Shown here in pieces: positions 54,201 to 63,800 of a stretch of DNA of 64,000 bases. A program made the position numbers and the translations under genes. The DNA lies in the NCBI GenBank assembly GCA_937902925.1, contig CALFNN010000037.1, forward strand, positions 1-64,000. Reading direction: 5' to 3'. Source of the DNA: an uncultured Opitutaceae bacterium. GTDB lineage: Bacteria; Verrucomicrobiota; Verrucomicrobiia; Opitutales; Opitutaceae. Within the stretch, counting starts at the first letter, position 1; each line of letters opens with the position of its first letter. The notes under the pieces were generated by a model. It was not told the origin of the DNA, did no database searches, and saw only the letters and a program-made list of their open reading frames with translations.

Positions 54201-54566
54201 GGAAAGATCGGCGAACTCGGGCGCAAATCCGTCGCCGCCCGCCGCCCGCACGCGCTGCACCGGCTCTCCGTTCGCGCCCGCGATAAAAACCGTGCGCAGC
54301 GCCTCGTGGCGGGCGACGACCGTGCGCACACTTCGCTCCAGCGCCCCGATATCGAGTGCGCCGGTGAGCGTGAACGCCGCGGAAATGTTGTAGGCCGCAT
54401 TGCCGGGGACCAGCCGGTCGAGGAACCACAGCCGCTGCTGCGCGAACGACAGCGGCGCAGCCGATCCGGACCGCCGCGGAATCGCCGCCGGGCCCGCCGC
54501 CACCGGCGTGCCTTCCTCCGCCAGCAGCCGTGCCAGGAGAATGTCTTCGGATTCGGCGACGCTCAT
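51270..54566 (-). CDS. NRPS module C-A-T, predicted leucine
   Basis: The protein has 1098 residues. C is at about 38-460 of LCL type (FAQQRLWFLDRL; LHHIVSDGW). A is at about 485-965 (YIYTSGSTGRPKGVA-type core, NNYGPTE, GKVDRRALP). T is at about 990-1055 (NFFDVGGHSLLLVQ, Ser near 1024). Reading the ten Stachelhaus positions by alignment to GrsA gives D-A-W-F-L-G-N-V-V-K, a known leucine code. No epimerase or TE is present. It is the last NRPS before the PKS genes, so its peptidyl-Leu should pass to the AT-less KS module. ATGA overlaps link it to genes on both sides; the longer upstream frame is shadow. Confidence 0.93.
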   Translation of the reverse strand: MSVAESEDILLARLLAEEGTPVAAGPAAIPRRSGSAAPLSFAQQRLWFLDRLVPGNAAYNISAAFTLTGALDIGALERSVRTVVARHEALRTVFIAGANGEPVQRVRAAGGDGFAPEFADLSKEAAPVAAARRVAAEEAARPFDLALGPPIRVRILQLAPHEHAVVCTLHHIVSDGWSTGVLIREIGAHYAAATGGRPEALPALAVQYGDFAAWQRARLAGAELERQVGWWRERLAGLPVLELPTDFPRPAVQGFRGGRVPFATDAAVRDGLHRLARESGTTLFATVLAAYHVALAAWSGQRDFAVGAPVAGRTHRELEPLIGFFVNTLVLRAELDGDPSWRELLARTRRGVQEALAHQDVPFEKLVETLNPGRELGTTPLVQAVFSLENAADGGLALPGLALTPLAPEESVAKFDLTVGLTDAPGGLTGAIDYAADLFLPESVERFARLFARVLRGAVAKPEALVSELTAPDAAEAAELARLGAGEAVNFDASRTVPKVVAGWAARNPNAAALVDDSGAMLTYGELLARADRVAAALRRRGVARERVVATCLGRSTGLVVAQLAAWRAGGAFLPLDPSHPAERLAWMAGDARASVVISSPERRRDFGNVPVATLDELEREGAGGIVAADAAPGDLAYVIYTSGSTGRPKGVAVEHRALLNLVHWHARAFGVTAADRGTLVAGVAFDAAVWETWPYLANGASVAAASAEIVASPERLRDWLVESGATVSFAPTPLAELMLALPWTATTKLRWLLTGGDRLHAAPPAALPFRLSNNYGPTEHAVVATSGAIAAGGGRAPDIGRPIANTVVRLLDAARRPVPLGAVGELCVGGPSLARGYLGRPDLTAERFVCDPLSSAADARLYRTGDLARWREDGTLEFRGRADQQVKIRGHRIEPGEIEAVLVTQPGVSSAVVDVRVVPGGPALVAWITPPVDERALRAALRERLPAAMVPAAFVFLGALPLTPNGKVDRRALPPPGESAGGSGGATEAFVPATPLEEQIAAAWREVLGRAAVGVMDNFFDVGGHSLLLVQVQSRLEKALGRSVAVVDLFAHPTVRALAAHLDGGVARDSGRTEAEERAARQREALARRRVGRGGRP

Positions 54567-57500
54567 GGGCTGGTGGACGCGAGCAGCCGCGTCTTTTCCT
54601 CCGGTGACAGCGAGCGCAACCGGAGCCGCGCCCGCGCATATTTTTCGGCCTGGCCCGCCGCTGCCTCGTGCGCCACGAGCGCCGCCGCACATCCGGCGAC
54701 GGTCGGCTCCTCGAAAAAGCGCAGCAGCGGCAGTTCGATCTGCAATTGCTCGCGGAATCGCGCGATGAGCTGCGTCGCGAGCAACGAGTGGCCCCCGAGC
54801 ACGAAGAAATTCTCGTCGCGCCCCACCGCCGGCACTCCCAACAGCTCCGCCCACCACAGCGCGACGAATTCCTCGAGCGGTCCCGCCGGTGGCGTTGCAC
54901 CCGGCGCGGTGGCTGCCGCGCCCGGCGCCGGCAGCGCCCGCCGGTCGGTCTTGCCCGCCGGCGACAGCGGCAGCGCGCCGAGAAACACCCATGCCGCCGG
55001 AATCATGTGTTCGGGCAGTCGCGCCGCGAGCCACGCGCGCATCTCCGCGATCGTCGGGCTTCCTCCGCGCGCAACCACGTAGCCGACCAGCCGCGCATCG
55101 CCCGGCGGATCGGTTCGGAGCGCGACCACCGCGTCGGCCACCTGCCCATGAGCGCGCAACACCGCCTCGATCTCCCCGAGCTCGATCCGGAACCCGCGCA
55201 GCTTCACCTGAAAATCCATCCGGCCGAGATATTCCACCTCGCCATCCGCGCGCCACCGCCCGAGATCGCCCGTGCGGTAGAGCCGCGCCCCCGGCGTCGT
55301 CGCCATCGGCTGCGGCACCCAGCGCTCCGCCGTGAGTTCCGACCGCGCGTGATACCCGCGGCCGAGTCCGATTCCACCGAGGTGAATTTCTCCCGCCACG
55401 CCGATCGGCGCCGGCTGCCCCGCCCTGTCCAGCACGTGAACTTCGACGTTCGCGATCGGCCGGCCGATCGGCACCGGCCCGGCCTCGCCGCGACGGCACG
55501 CGTGGCACGTCACATCCACCGCCGCCTCGGTCGGCCCGTAGAGATTGTGCAACGCACAAGAAAACCTCGCGTGAAAGCGATCCACGAGCTCGCGCGGCAG
55601 CTCCTCGCCCGAACAGATCACCTGGCGCAACGTGGTGCAGCGCTCCACCCCCGGCGCATCGAGAAACGCCCGCAGCATCGATGGCACAAAATGCAGCGTC
55701 GTGATCTTCCCCGCGACGATCAATTCGATGAGCCGCGCCGGATCCTTGTGCGCTTGGGGTTCCGCCACCACGAGCGTCGCGCCCGTCATCAACGGCCAGA
55801 AGAATTCCCACACCGACACGTCGAAGCTGAACGGCGTCTTCTGCAGCACCCGGTCCTCCGGCGTCAGCGGCAGCGCCGCCTGCATCCATTGGAGCCGGTT
55901 GAGGATCCCCGCATGCGTGTTGACCGCGCCCTTCGGTTTCCCCGTCGAACCCGAGGTATAAATCATGTAAGCCGCGCTTTCGCCGTGCAGCGTCACCGCC
56001 GAAGCCGCGGCCGGCGCCTCAACCGGCAGCGCATCCAGCAGGAGCAGTTGCGCCGCCGTCGGCGGCAGTTGCGCCGCGAGCCCGCTCGTCGTGATGACAA
56101 GCGGCGCCGCCGAATCCGCCAGCATGTGCGCCACGCGTTCCGCCGGGTAGCCCGGATCGAGCGGCACGTAGGCGCCGCCCGCCCTGAGCACTGCGTGCAG
56201 CGCCACGACGAGTTCGACGGACCGCTCCAGAAAAACGCCCACCAGCGTCTCCGGCCCGACACCCCGCGTCCGCAGCACGGTCGCGAGTTGTCCGACGCGG
56301 GTGTCAAATTCCGCATAGCTCAACCGCCCGGCGCCAAAGACAACCGCCAGCGCCTCCGGCGGCGCCAGCACGGCAAATTCGTGGATCCACCGCCCCGCCG
56401 GGAAACTCCGCGCCGTTTCGTTCCAGCTCCGCAGCGTCGCGCTCTCCGCCGCCGGCACCATCGCGAGAGTCGACAGCCGTCGTTTCGGCTGCGCCGCCAC
56501 CGCGGCGAGCAGCGTCCGGTAACGCGCCAGCATCCGCTCCGCGGTCGCCCGGTCGAACAACGCGGTGTTGAACTCCAGCGACAGCTCGAGCCCGCCGTCG
56601 TGCTCCCGCGCGCCGAGCGTCAGTTCGTATTTTGCCGTCCTCGTCTCCGCGTGCACCGGCTCCAGCGTCAGCCCCGCCACCGCCGCCTCGCCGGACGGCG
56701 AGTTCTGCAGGACGAACAACGTCTGGAACAGCGGCGGACGCGACAGGTCGCGCGGCGGGTTGATCGCCTCCACGATCTGCTCGAACGGAGCGTCCTGGTG
56801 CGCGTAGGCATCGAGCGTCGTGGTGCGAACGCGGGCGAGCAATTCCGCGAACGGCGGATCGCCCGCGACATCCGCCCGCAGCACGAGCGTGTTGAGAAAA
56901 AGTCCGATCAGCTCCTCCAGTTCCCGTCGCGTCCGCCCCGCGATCGGCGTGCCCACCGCGAAATCCGTCTGGCCGCTGTGCCGCGCGAGCAGCGTTTCCC
57001 AGGCGGCCAGCAGCAACATGAAAAGCGTCACTCCCTCCTTGCGCGCCAGCGCGGCGAGCGGCGCCAGGCTGGCGGCGTCCAGCGTGGTCGTGACGACCGC
57101 GCCCGCGTAAGTCTGCACCGGTGGCCGCGGCCGGTCCGTCGGCAGGTCGAGCGCCGGCACGCCGGCCAGTTTCGCCTGCCAGTAGTCGAGCTGACGCGAG
57201 AGCTCGCCGTCGGCGAGCCAAGTTCGCTGCCACGCCGCATAGTCGCCATAGCTCACTGCCAGCGGCGCGAGCGAACGCCCCTCGTAAAGTGCCGCGAGCT
57301 CGCGCACGAGCACGCCCTCCGACCAGCCGTCGAAGATCGCGTGGTGAAACGTGAACGCGAGCACGTGCTCCTCCGGGTCGACGCGCACCAGCCACACCCG
57401 CCAGAGCACGCCGCGTTCGAAATCGAATCCCGCCGCCGCGTCCGCCGCGAGCGCCGCCTCCCAATCGCGCCCGTCCGACTCGACGAGCGGCAGCGCCGCA

Positions 57501-60500
57501 TCCGCCAACCCGACCTGCACCACCGCGCCCGCCTCCTCGGCGAGTCCGGTGCGCAGCGGCTCGTGTCGCGCCATCAACTCCGCGAGCGCCACTCTCAGTC
57601 GCGCGGGCACAAGCGGACCGCGCAGCCGCACGGCCAGTTGGAGATGATTGGCCGCATTGCCCGGAGTCAGTCGCTCCAACAGCCAGAACCGCTGCTGGCC
57701 GAACGACGCCGGCGCCGGCCCACCGCCAGTGCGCGCCGCCAGCGGCGGTGGCACGCTCGCCCGTCCCGCGCGGTGCGCCGCCGCTGCTTCCGCGAGTGCC
57801 GTCGAAGTCGGCGCGTCAAACACCGCGCGCAGCGGCAGCCCGAGCGCGACCCGCTCGCGCAACCGCGAAATGAGTTTCGTCGCGAGCAACGAGTGACCGC
57901 CCAGCTCGAAGAAATTTCCTTGCGGATCCACGCGCGGCAGCCCGAGCACCTCGGCAAACGCCGCCGCGACCAATTCCGCGAGCGGCGACGCACCAATCAT
58001 CGGCCCAGCCGGAAGCGCGTCCTCCATCGCAGCCACCGCCGGCGCCGGCAGCGACTTCTTGTCGACCTTGCCGTTTGGCGTCAGCGGCAATGCCGCCAGA
58101 AACGTCCACGCCCCGGGCACCATGTGCTCCGGCAATTTTTGCCGCGCCCAGTCGCGCAATTCCGGCACGGTCACCACTCCTGCCTCGCGCGCAACGACCC
58201 ACGCCGCCAGTTGCGCCTCACCCCGCACCGCGACTGCGACCTCGCGCACCGCGGGATGCGACGCCAGCACGGCTTCGATTTCGCCGAGTTCGACGCGGAA
58301 TCCGCGCACCTTCACCTGCTCGTCGATCCGGCCCAAAAATTCCAGTCGCCCGTCCGCGCCCCAGCGCACGAGGTCGCCCGTGCGATACAGCCGCGCCCCG
58401 GGTTCGCGCGCGAACGGATCCGGCGCGAACCGCTCCGCCGTCAACTCCGGCCGGCCGAGATAACCACGCGCGAGACTCGCACCCGCCACGCACAATTCCC
58501 CCGCCGCGCCCGGCGGCACCAGCCGGCCCGCCTCGTCGAGCACGTAGGCGCGCGCGCCCGTTACCGGTCGGCCGATCGGCACGTTCACGTCGCCGGCGCG
58601 CAACTCAGTCCACGTCGCGACGACGGAGTTCTCGGTCGGCCCGTAGGCGTTGACGAACACGCGGCCCGGCGCCCAGCGCGCCACGAGTTCGCCCCACGAC
58701 GCCTCGCCGCCTGCGATCAACAGCCGCAGCCGCGGGAAATCCCCCGCCGGCAGATGCGCCAGCGCGCTCGGCGGCAGCAGCACCGCCGTCACGGCCTGCT
58801 CGCGCAGCGTGTGGGCGAGCGGATCGCCCGGCAGTAGTTCCTCCCGCGGCGCCAGCACGAGCGCCGCGCCGCAGCTCAGCGCCAGACTCATCTCCCAGAC
58901 CGAGGCGTCGAAGCTCGCCGAGGAAAACTGCAATACGCGGTCGTCCGCGCCGAGCCGGCACGCCGCGTGTTGAAACCGCACGAGGTTCGCCCACCCGCGA
59001 TGCTCGATCATGACGCCCTTCGGCCGGCCGGTGGAACCCGACGTGTAGATCACGTAGGCGAGCTGCTCCGGTGCGGGACGGACTTCGATGTCGCTCTCTG
59101 CCGGCAGCGCGGAGCTCTCCGCTTCCTCCACTGTCAGCACGGCCGAGTCGATTCCGTCAAACCGCACCGCGAATTTCCGCGACACCAGCACGAGCGCGGC
59201 CCGCGAATCGTTCACCATGAATTCGAGCCGGTCCTGCGGATAAGCCGCATCGAGCGGCACGTAGGCGCCGCCGGCCTGCAGCACGGCGAGCACCGCCACC
59301 GGCAGTTCGAGCGAGCGCTCGAGGCATAATCCCACGACGACCTCCGGGCCGACTCCGCGCGCCCGCAGCACTCCGGCCAGCCGGTTCGCGCGCGCCGACA
59401 GTTCGCGATAGGTGAGCTCGCGGTCGCCGCAGATCGCCGCCGGCGCGTCGGGCGTCCGCGCCACGCAGCCTGCAAAGTCTTCGAGCCAACACCCGCCCGC
59501 CGGCGGCGCCGCGGGATTCCATTCCTCCAGCAACTGCCGCCGCTCGTCCCCCGTGAGGAGATCGATGCTTTCGAGACGCTGCGCCGCCGCCAATGCGAGT
59601 GCCGCCGCCCGGAAACGCCCCGCCAGTTCCATCGCCGCGCGCCGGTCCACCCGCACGCCGTCGTAGAGCCACCGCACCGCGAGCGTCGCGCCCGGCGCCA
59701 CGGCCAGCGTCAGCGGATAATTCGTCCGCTCGTGCGTCCGCGACTCGACCACGCGCCACGGCCCGCTGTCCGCCTCCGCCCCGGACCCGGGATAGTTCTC
59801 GAACACGAACAGCGTCTCGAACAGCGCGCGTTCGCGCGGCACCGCGCTCCAGCCCTGCGCCTCGACGAGTGGCGTGTGTTCCCACGCGCGCGTCGCCGAC
59901 GTCCGCGCCTGCAATGCTCGCAGCCACTCCGCCGCCGCACCGCTCGCCGGCACGGTCGCGCGCAGCGCCAGCGTGTTGATGAAAAGCCCGATCATCGCCT
60001 CCGCGCCCGCGAGGTCCGCGGGACGCCCCGCGACCGTGACGCCGAACAGCACATCGTCACGCCCGGTCATTCGCGACAGCACCAGCGCCCACGCCGCCTG
60101 GGCGATCGTGTTGAGCGTTACCCGCGCCTCGCGGGCGCCGGCCTGAAGCACCGCCGTTTCCTCCGCCGTAAACTGCAATAGCCACTCGCCCGCCGGCTCG
60201 GGCGCCGCCGCCGCTCCGCGCACTGGCAGCGGTGTCGGCTCGGAGAATCCGGCGAGCTCGGCCGTCCAAAACGTTTTGGCGCCCTCGCGATCGCGCGCCC
60301 GCAGCCACGCGATGAAATCCCGGTAAGGCCGCCGCGCCGGCAACTCCGCCACCCGCCCCGACCGTTGCGCCTCGTAGCTCGCGACCACCTCGCCGAAAAT
60401 CAGCGGCAGGCACCAGCCATCCAGCAACAAATGGCTGTGCGTCCACACGCACCAGTGGCGGTCGGGCCCGAGCCGGGCGAGCACGAGCCGCAGCAGCGGC

Positions 60501-60883
60501 GCCGCGGACAAAACGAACCCACGCCCCCGCTCGCCGGCCTCCAGCGCCGCCAGCCGCGCGTTCTGTTCCTCCCCGCGCAAGCCCGACCAGTCCACCGCCT
60601 CGAACGGCACCGCCGCGCGCCGGTGCACGACCGCCAGCGGCTTTTCCAGCCCCTCCCATTGAAACGAAGTTCGCAATGCCGGATGCCGGTCGACGACCTG
60701 CTGCCACGCGCGTTGCAGCGCCCCGGCATCGACCGCGCCTTCGAGCAGGAAGCTCACCTGCTCGCAATAAGCCCCGTCGCCCGCGTCGCGCAGCTGGTGG
60801 AACAGCATGCCCTGCTGCAGCGCCGACATCTCGTGGATGTCTTCGACGTTGCGGCGGTTGTCGGCGTGGTCCATGGCGCTCAT
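54563..60883 (-). CDS. Two-module NRPS C-A-T-C-A-T, predicted X then serine
   Basis: The protein has 2106 residues. C1 (about 15-430) opens with MSALQQGMLFH and has HSHLLLDGW, features of DCL domains that accept an upstream D-residue. A1 (about 455-945) reads D-A-W-L-I-G-A-V-V-K, hydrophobic but not a code I can assign. T1 has GGHSLLATK (Ser near 998). C2 (about 1060-1480, HHAIFDGW) is LCL type. A2 (about 1505-1985) reads D-V-W-H-I-S-L-V-D-K, close to the serine code DVWHLSLIDK. T2 has GGHSLLATQ (Ser near 2029). No epimerase, methyltransferase or TE is seen. The ATG at 60883 overlaps the upstream stop by four bases; an ATG three codons in is an alternative. Confidence 0.93.
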   Translation of the reverse strand: MSAMDHADNRRNVEDIHEMSALQQGMLFHQLRDAGDGAYCEQVSFLLEGAVDAGALQRAWQQVVDRHPALRTSFQWEGLEKPLAVVHRRAAVPFEAVDWSGLRGEEQNARLAALEAGERGRGFVLSAAPLLRLVLARLGPDRHWCVWTHSHLLLDGWCLPLIFGEVVASYEAQRSGRVAELPARRPYRDFIAWLRARDREGAKTFWTAELAGFSEPTPLPVRGAAAAPEPAGEWLLQFTAEETAVLQAGAREARVTLNTIAQAAWALVLSRMTGRDDVLFGVTVAGRPADLAGAEAMIGLFINTLALRATVPASGAAAEWLRALQARTSATRAWEHTPLVEAQGWSAVPRERALFETLFVFENYPGSGAEADSGPWRVVESRTHERTNYPLTLAVAPGATLAVRWLYDGVRVDRRAAMELAGRFRAAALALAAAQRLESIDLLTGDERRQLLEEWNPAAPPAGGCWLEDFAGCVARTPDAPAAICGDRELTYRELSARANRLAGVLRARGVGPEVVVGLCLERSLELPVAVLAVLQAGGAYVPLDAAYPQDRLEFMVNDSRAALVLVSRKFAVRFDGIDSAVLTVEEAESSALPAESDIEVRPAPEQLAYVIYTSGSTGRPKGVMIEHRGWANLVRFQHAACRLGADDRVLQFSSASFDASVWEMSLALSCGAALVLAPREELLPGDPLAHTLREQAVTAVLLPPSALAHLPAGDFPRLRLLIAGGEASWGELVARWAPGRVFVNAYGPTENSVVATWTELRAGDVNVPIGRPVTGARAYVLDEAGRLVPPGAAGELCVAGASLARGYLGRPELTAERFAPDPFAREPGARLYRTGDLVRWGADGRLEFLGRIDEQVKVRGFRVELGEIEAVLASHPAVREVAVAVRGEAQLAAWVVAREAGVVTVPELRDWARQKLPEHMVPGAWTFLAALPLTPNGKVDKKSLPAPAVAAMEDALPAGPMIGASPLAELVAAAFAEVLGLPRVDPQGNFFELGGHSLLATKLISRLRERVALGLPLRAVFDAPTSTALAEAAAAHRAGRASVPPPLAARTGGGPAPASFGQQRFWLLERLTPGNAANHLQLAVRLRGPLVPARLRVALAELMARHEPLRTGLAEEAGAVVQVGLADAALPLVESDGRDWEAALAADAAAGFDFERGVLWRVWLVRVDPEEHVLAFTFHHAIFDGWSEGVLVRELAALYEGRSLAPLAVSYGDYAAWQRTWLADGELSRQLDYWQAKLAGVPALDLPTDRPRPPVQTYAGAVVTTTLDAASLAPLAALARKEGVTLFMLLLAAWETLLARHSGQTDFAVGTPIAGRTRRELEELIGLFLNTLVLRADVAGDPPFAELLARVRTTTLDAYAHQDAPFEQIVEAINPPRDLSRPPLFQTLFVLQNSPSGEAAVAGLTLEPVHAETRTAKYELTLGAREHDGGLELSLEFNTALFDRATAERMLARYRTLLAAVAAQPKRRLSTLAMVPAAESATLRSWNETARSFPAGRWIHEFAVLAPPEALAVVFGAGRLSYAEFDTRVGQLATVLRTRGVGPETLVGVFLERSVELVVALHAVLRAGGAYVPLDPGYPAERVAHMLADSAAPLVITTSGLAAQLPPTAAQLLLLDALPVEAPAAASAVTLHGESAAYMIYTSGSTGKPKGAVNTHAGILNRLQWMQAALPLTPEDRVLQKTPFSFDVSVWEFFWPLMTGATLVVAEPQAHKDPARLIELIVAGKITTLHFVPSMLRAFLDAPGVERCTTLRQVICSGEELPRELVDRFHARFSCALHNLYGPTEAAVDVTCHACRRGEAGPVPIGRPIANVEVHVLDRAGQPAPIGVAGEIHLGGIGLGRGYHARSELTAERWVPQPMATTPGARLYRTGDLGRWRADGEVEYLGRMDFQVKLRGFRIELGEIEAVLRAHGQVADAVVALRTDPPGDARLVGYVVARGGSPTIAEMRAWLAARLPEHMIPAAWVFLGALPLSPAGKTDRRALPAPGAAATAPGATPPAGPLEEFVALWWAELLGVPAVGRDENFFVLGGHSLLATQLIARFREQLQIELPLLRFFEEPTVAGCAAALVAHEAAAGQAEKYARARLRLRSLSPEEKTRLLASTSP

Positions 60884-63800
60884 TGAAGCCGGCTGAGCAA
60901 CTTGTCGAGGTCGTCTTGACTCACGTCCGGCGCGCTGAAGTCGGACGGCGTGAATCCGCCTGTCCCCGCCGCACGACAATGCGCGATCAGCGCGCGCAGC
61001 GCCGCGCCAAAATCGTCCGCGACCCGCGCGACCGTCGCCCGCCGATGATGCGCCCGGCTGAAATGCCAGGTCGCCCGGAACGCGCCATCCCGCACCGCGG
61101 CGTTGATCTCGACCAAAAACGCGCGGGCGTTGCGCGGCCCATGGTCCGCACCGTGCGATTCAGCCGCCGCGGCAAACGCCGTCGTTGCGCTGTCGCCCGC
61201 CGGCGCGGCATCGAGCTGGCCGAGATAGTTGAAACACAGCTCGGGCGCCGGCTGCGCGCCGAGCGCTTCGCGCGCCGCGGGCGGACCGAGGTGGCGCAGC
61301 AATCCGTAACCGAGTCCGCGGCGCGGCACGGCGCGGAGCTGCTCCTTCACACGTTTCAGCGCGCTGCCGGGTTCGGCATCGCCGCCGGCGTCGAGCGCCA
61401 CCGGGAAAAGCGTGGTGAACCACCCGACGGTGCGCGCCACATCCGGCGCGCCGGCGAACTCCTCGCGGCCGTGGCCTTCAAGTGCGATCGTGTGCGCCGT
61501 GGCGCCCGTCCATGGCGCGAGGGCCCGCGCCAATGCCGTCAGCAGCAGGTCGTTGATCTGCGTGCGGTAGGCTTCGGCCGTTTCCGTCAGCAGCGCCTGG
61601 GTCTCGTCGCGGCTCAAAGTGACTTCGACCGTGTCCTCGTCCGCCGTCACTCCGCGGCCCGCCGCCGCGAAGTCGCGCGGCAACCTCGTCGCCGGCACCG
61701 CGCGCCAGTGCGGCAGCTCGGCGAGCGTCTCCGGAGCCGCCGCCTGCGCGGCCAGCGCCCGCGCCCACTCGCCCCAGCGCGCCGTTGCCACCGGCAGCTC
61801 CCGGCCGGCATAGGCCGCGGCGAGTTCCTCGAGCAGCACGCGCCAGGACACGCCGTCGATCGCGAGGTGATGCACCACGAGCAGCAGCCGGCCCGCCCCA
61901 CCGGCCGCGTCGGCGAAATGCACCGCGCGCAACAGCGGCCCCGCCGCCAGGTCGAGCGCCGCCTGCGCGCGCTCCGCCCCACCCGCGAGGTCCGCCAGCG
62001 GCTCGGTCGCAAACGCCACGCTCGCGCCCGGCTCTCCGGCCACCGCGCACCAGTCCTCGCCTGCCCGCGTGTAGCGCAATTGCAGCGCATCGTGCCGCGC
62101 CGCCACCCGTCGCAGCGCCGCAGCGAACCTCTGGCCATCGAAATCCGCCGGCACGACGAACAGCGCGGACTGGTTCCAATGCGCCGGCGCGGTAAACTCC
62201 TGCGCAAAGAACCACTGCTGGATCGGCGTCAACGGCACCGCGTCCGTCATGGCCACGGATTCGCGAGCCGCGCCGTCCGCCGCCGGCGCGGTCACCGTCG
62301 CGGCGAGTTCGGCCAGCGTCTGGTGCTGGAACACCGCCTGCGCCGGCACCCGCAGCCCGGCCGCCGCGGCGCGCGCGGCGATTTGCAGCGCCAGGATCGA
62401 GTCGCCGCCCAGCGCGAAAAAATTGTCGTGCCGGCCGACGCGCGGCACCCGCAGGAATTCACGCCACAGCCCCGCGAGCAGGGTTTCGGCCATTCCCGCC
62501 GGCGCGGCGTCCGCCGGTCCCGTCGCGCCCTCCGGCGCCGGCGCCTCCGGCAGCGCCCGCCGGTCCACCTTGCCGCTCGCGAGCAACGGCCACGTTTCCA
62601 TTTTCGCGAACCGCGCCGGCACCATGTAGTGCGGCAGCCGTGCCGCGACCGCGCTCCGCAACGCCGCCATCCAATCGCGCGGCGCGCCGGGCCATTCCAC
62701 GTAACCCGTGAGTTGCCCGTCGCGGACGGCCGCCGCCGCCTTGACGACGCCGGGCGCCGCCGCCATCGCAGCTTCCACCTCGCCCAGCTCGACGCGAAAA
62801 CCACGCAGCTTCACCTGGTCATCCGTGCGACCGAGATATTCGAGCACGCCGTCGCCGCGCCAGCGCACGAGATCGCCCGTCGCGTAAAGGCGCGCGCCCG
62901 GCTCCGGCGAAAACGGATCCGGCCAAAACCGCTCCGCCGTCAGTGCCGGCTGCCGCCAGTAGCCCTGCGCCAGCTGCGCGCCACCGACAAAAAGTTCCCC
63001 TGCGACGCCGGCCGCCACCGGCTGCCGCGCCGCATCCAGCACATGCAGCGCGCAACCCGGTGCCGCCGGCCCGAGCGGAATCGTCGCCGCCCCGCCATCG
63101 CGGGCACTGCACATCCACTCCGCACACTCGATGGTCGCTTCGGTCGGGCCATAGAGATTCACCAGCGGCACGCGCTGCCCGGCCGTCAACCGGTCGCGCA
63201 ATCCCGCCGTCAGCGGCTCGCCGCCCGAGAATAGAATCCGCAGCGTCGACATCGCGGCAAATCCCGGCTCCGCCGCGAGCCGCTCCAGCAGCGTCGGCAC
63301 CGCCTGCAGCACCGTCACACCCGCGCGCCGCATCGCCGCCACGAGCGCCGCCGGGTCGCGCTGCGCCCCCGGCGCCGCCAGTTCGAGCCGCCCGCCGGTC
63401 ATCAACGGCGCCCAGAATTCCCACACCGACGCGTCGAAGGTGAACGGCGTTTTTTGCAGCACCACGTCGCGCGGGCCGAACGCGTGCGCCGTGTTGAACC
63501 ACGCCATGTGATTCGCCAGCGCACCGTGCGGGATCGCCACGCCCTTCGGCTGGCCGGTCGAACCGGACGTGAACAAGACATAGGCGACATCCGCGCCATC
63601 CATCCTCACCGGCTCCACCGCGGGAACCGTCGGCGGCGCGTCATCCCACGCGATCACGCGCGCGCTCAGGCCCGCCGGCAGACGTGCGCGCATCGCGGTC
63701 GGCAACAACACGGCATCGAGGCGGTTTTCCCCGACGATCGCGCGCAGCCGTTCCGGCGGCGACTCGGAATCCAGCGGCACGTAGGCCGCGCCGACGCGCC

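Noticed and set aside
54668-58837. 1389-codon plus-strand open frame opposite the NRPS genes
   Set aside because: Arg/His/Pro-rich sequence without any motif, lying across perfectly conserved C, A and T domains on the minus strand. The similar long frames at 423-2351, 33190-36633, 37599-40151 and 48004-50886 are rejected for the same reason.
60400-60460. Inactive first condensation domain because HHxxxDG reads SHLLLDG
   Set aside because: The second, catalytic histidine and the DG are intact. Loss of the first histidine is tolerated and the DCL-type context fits the preceding epimerase.
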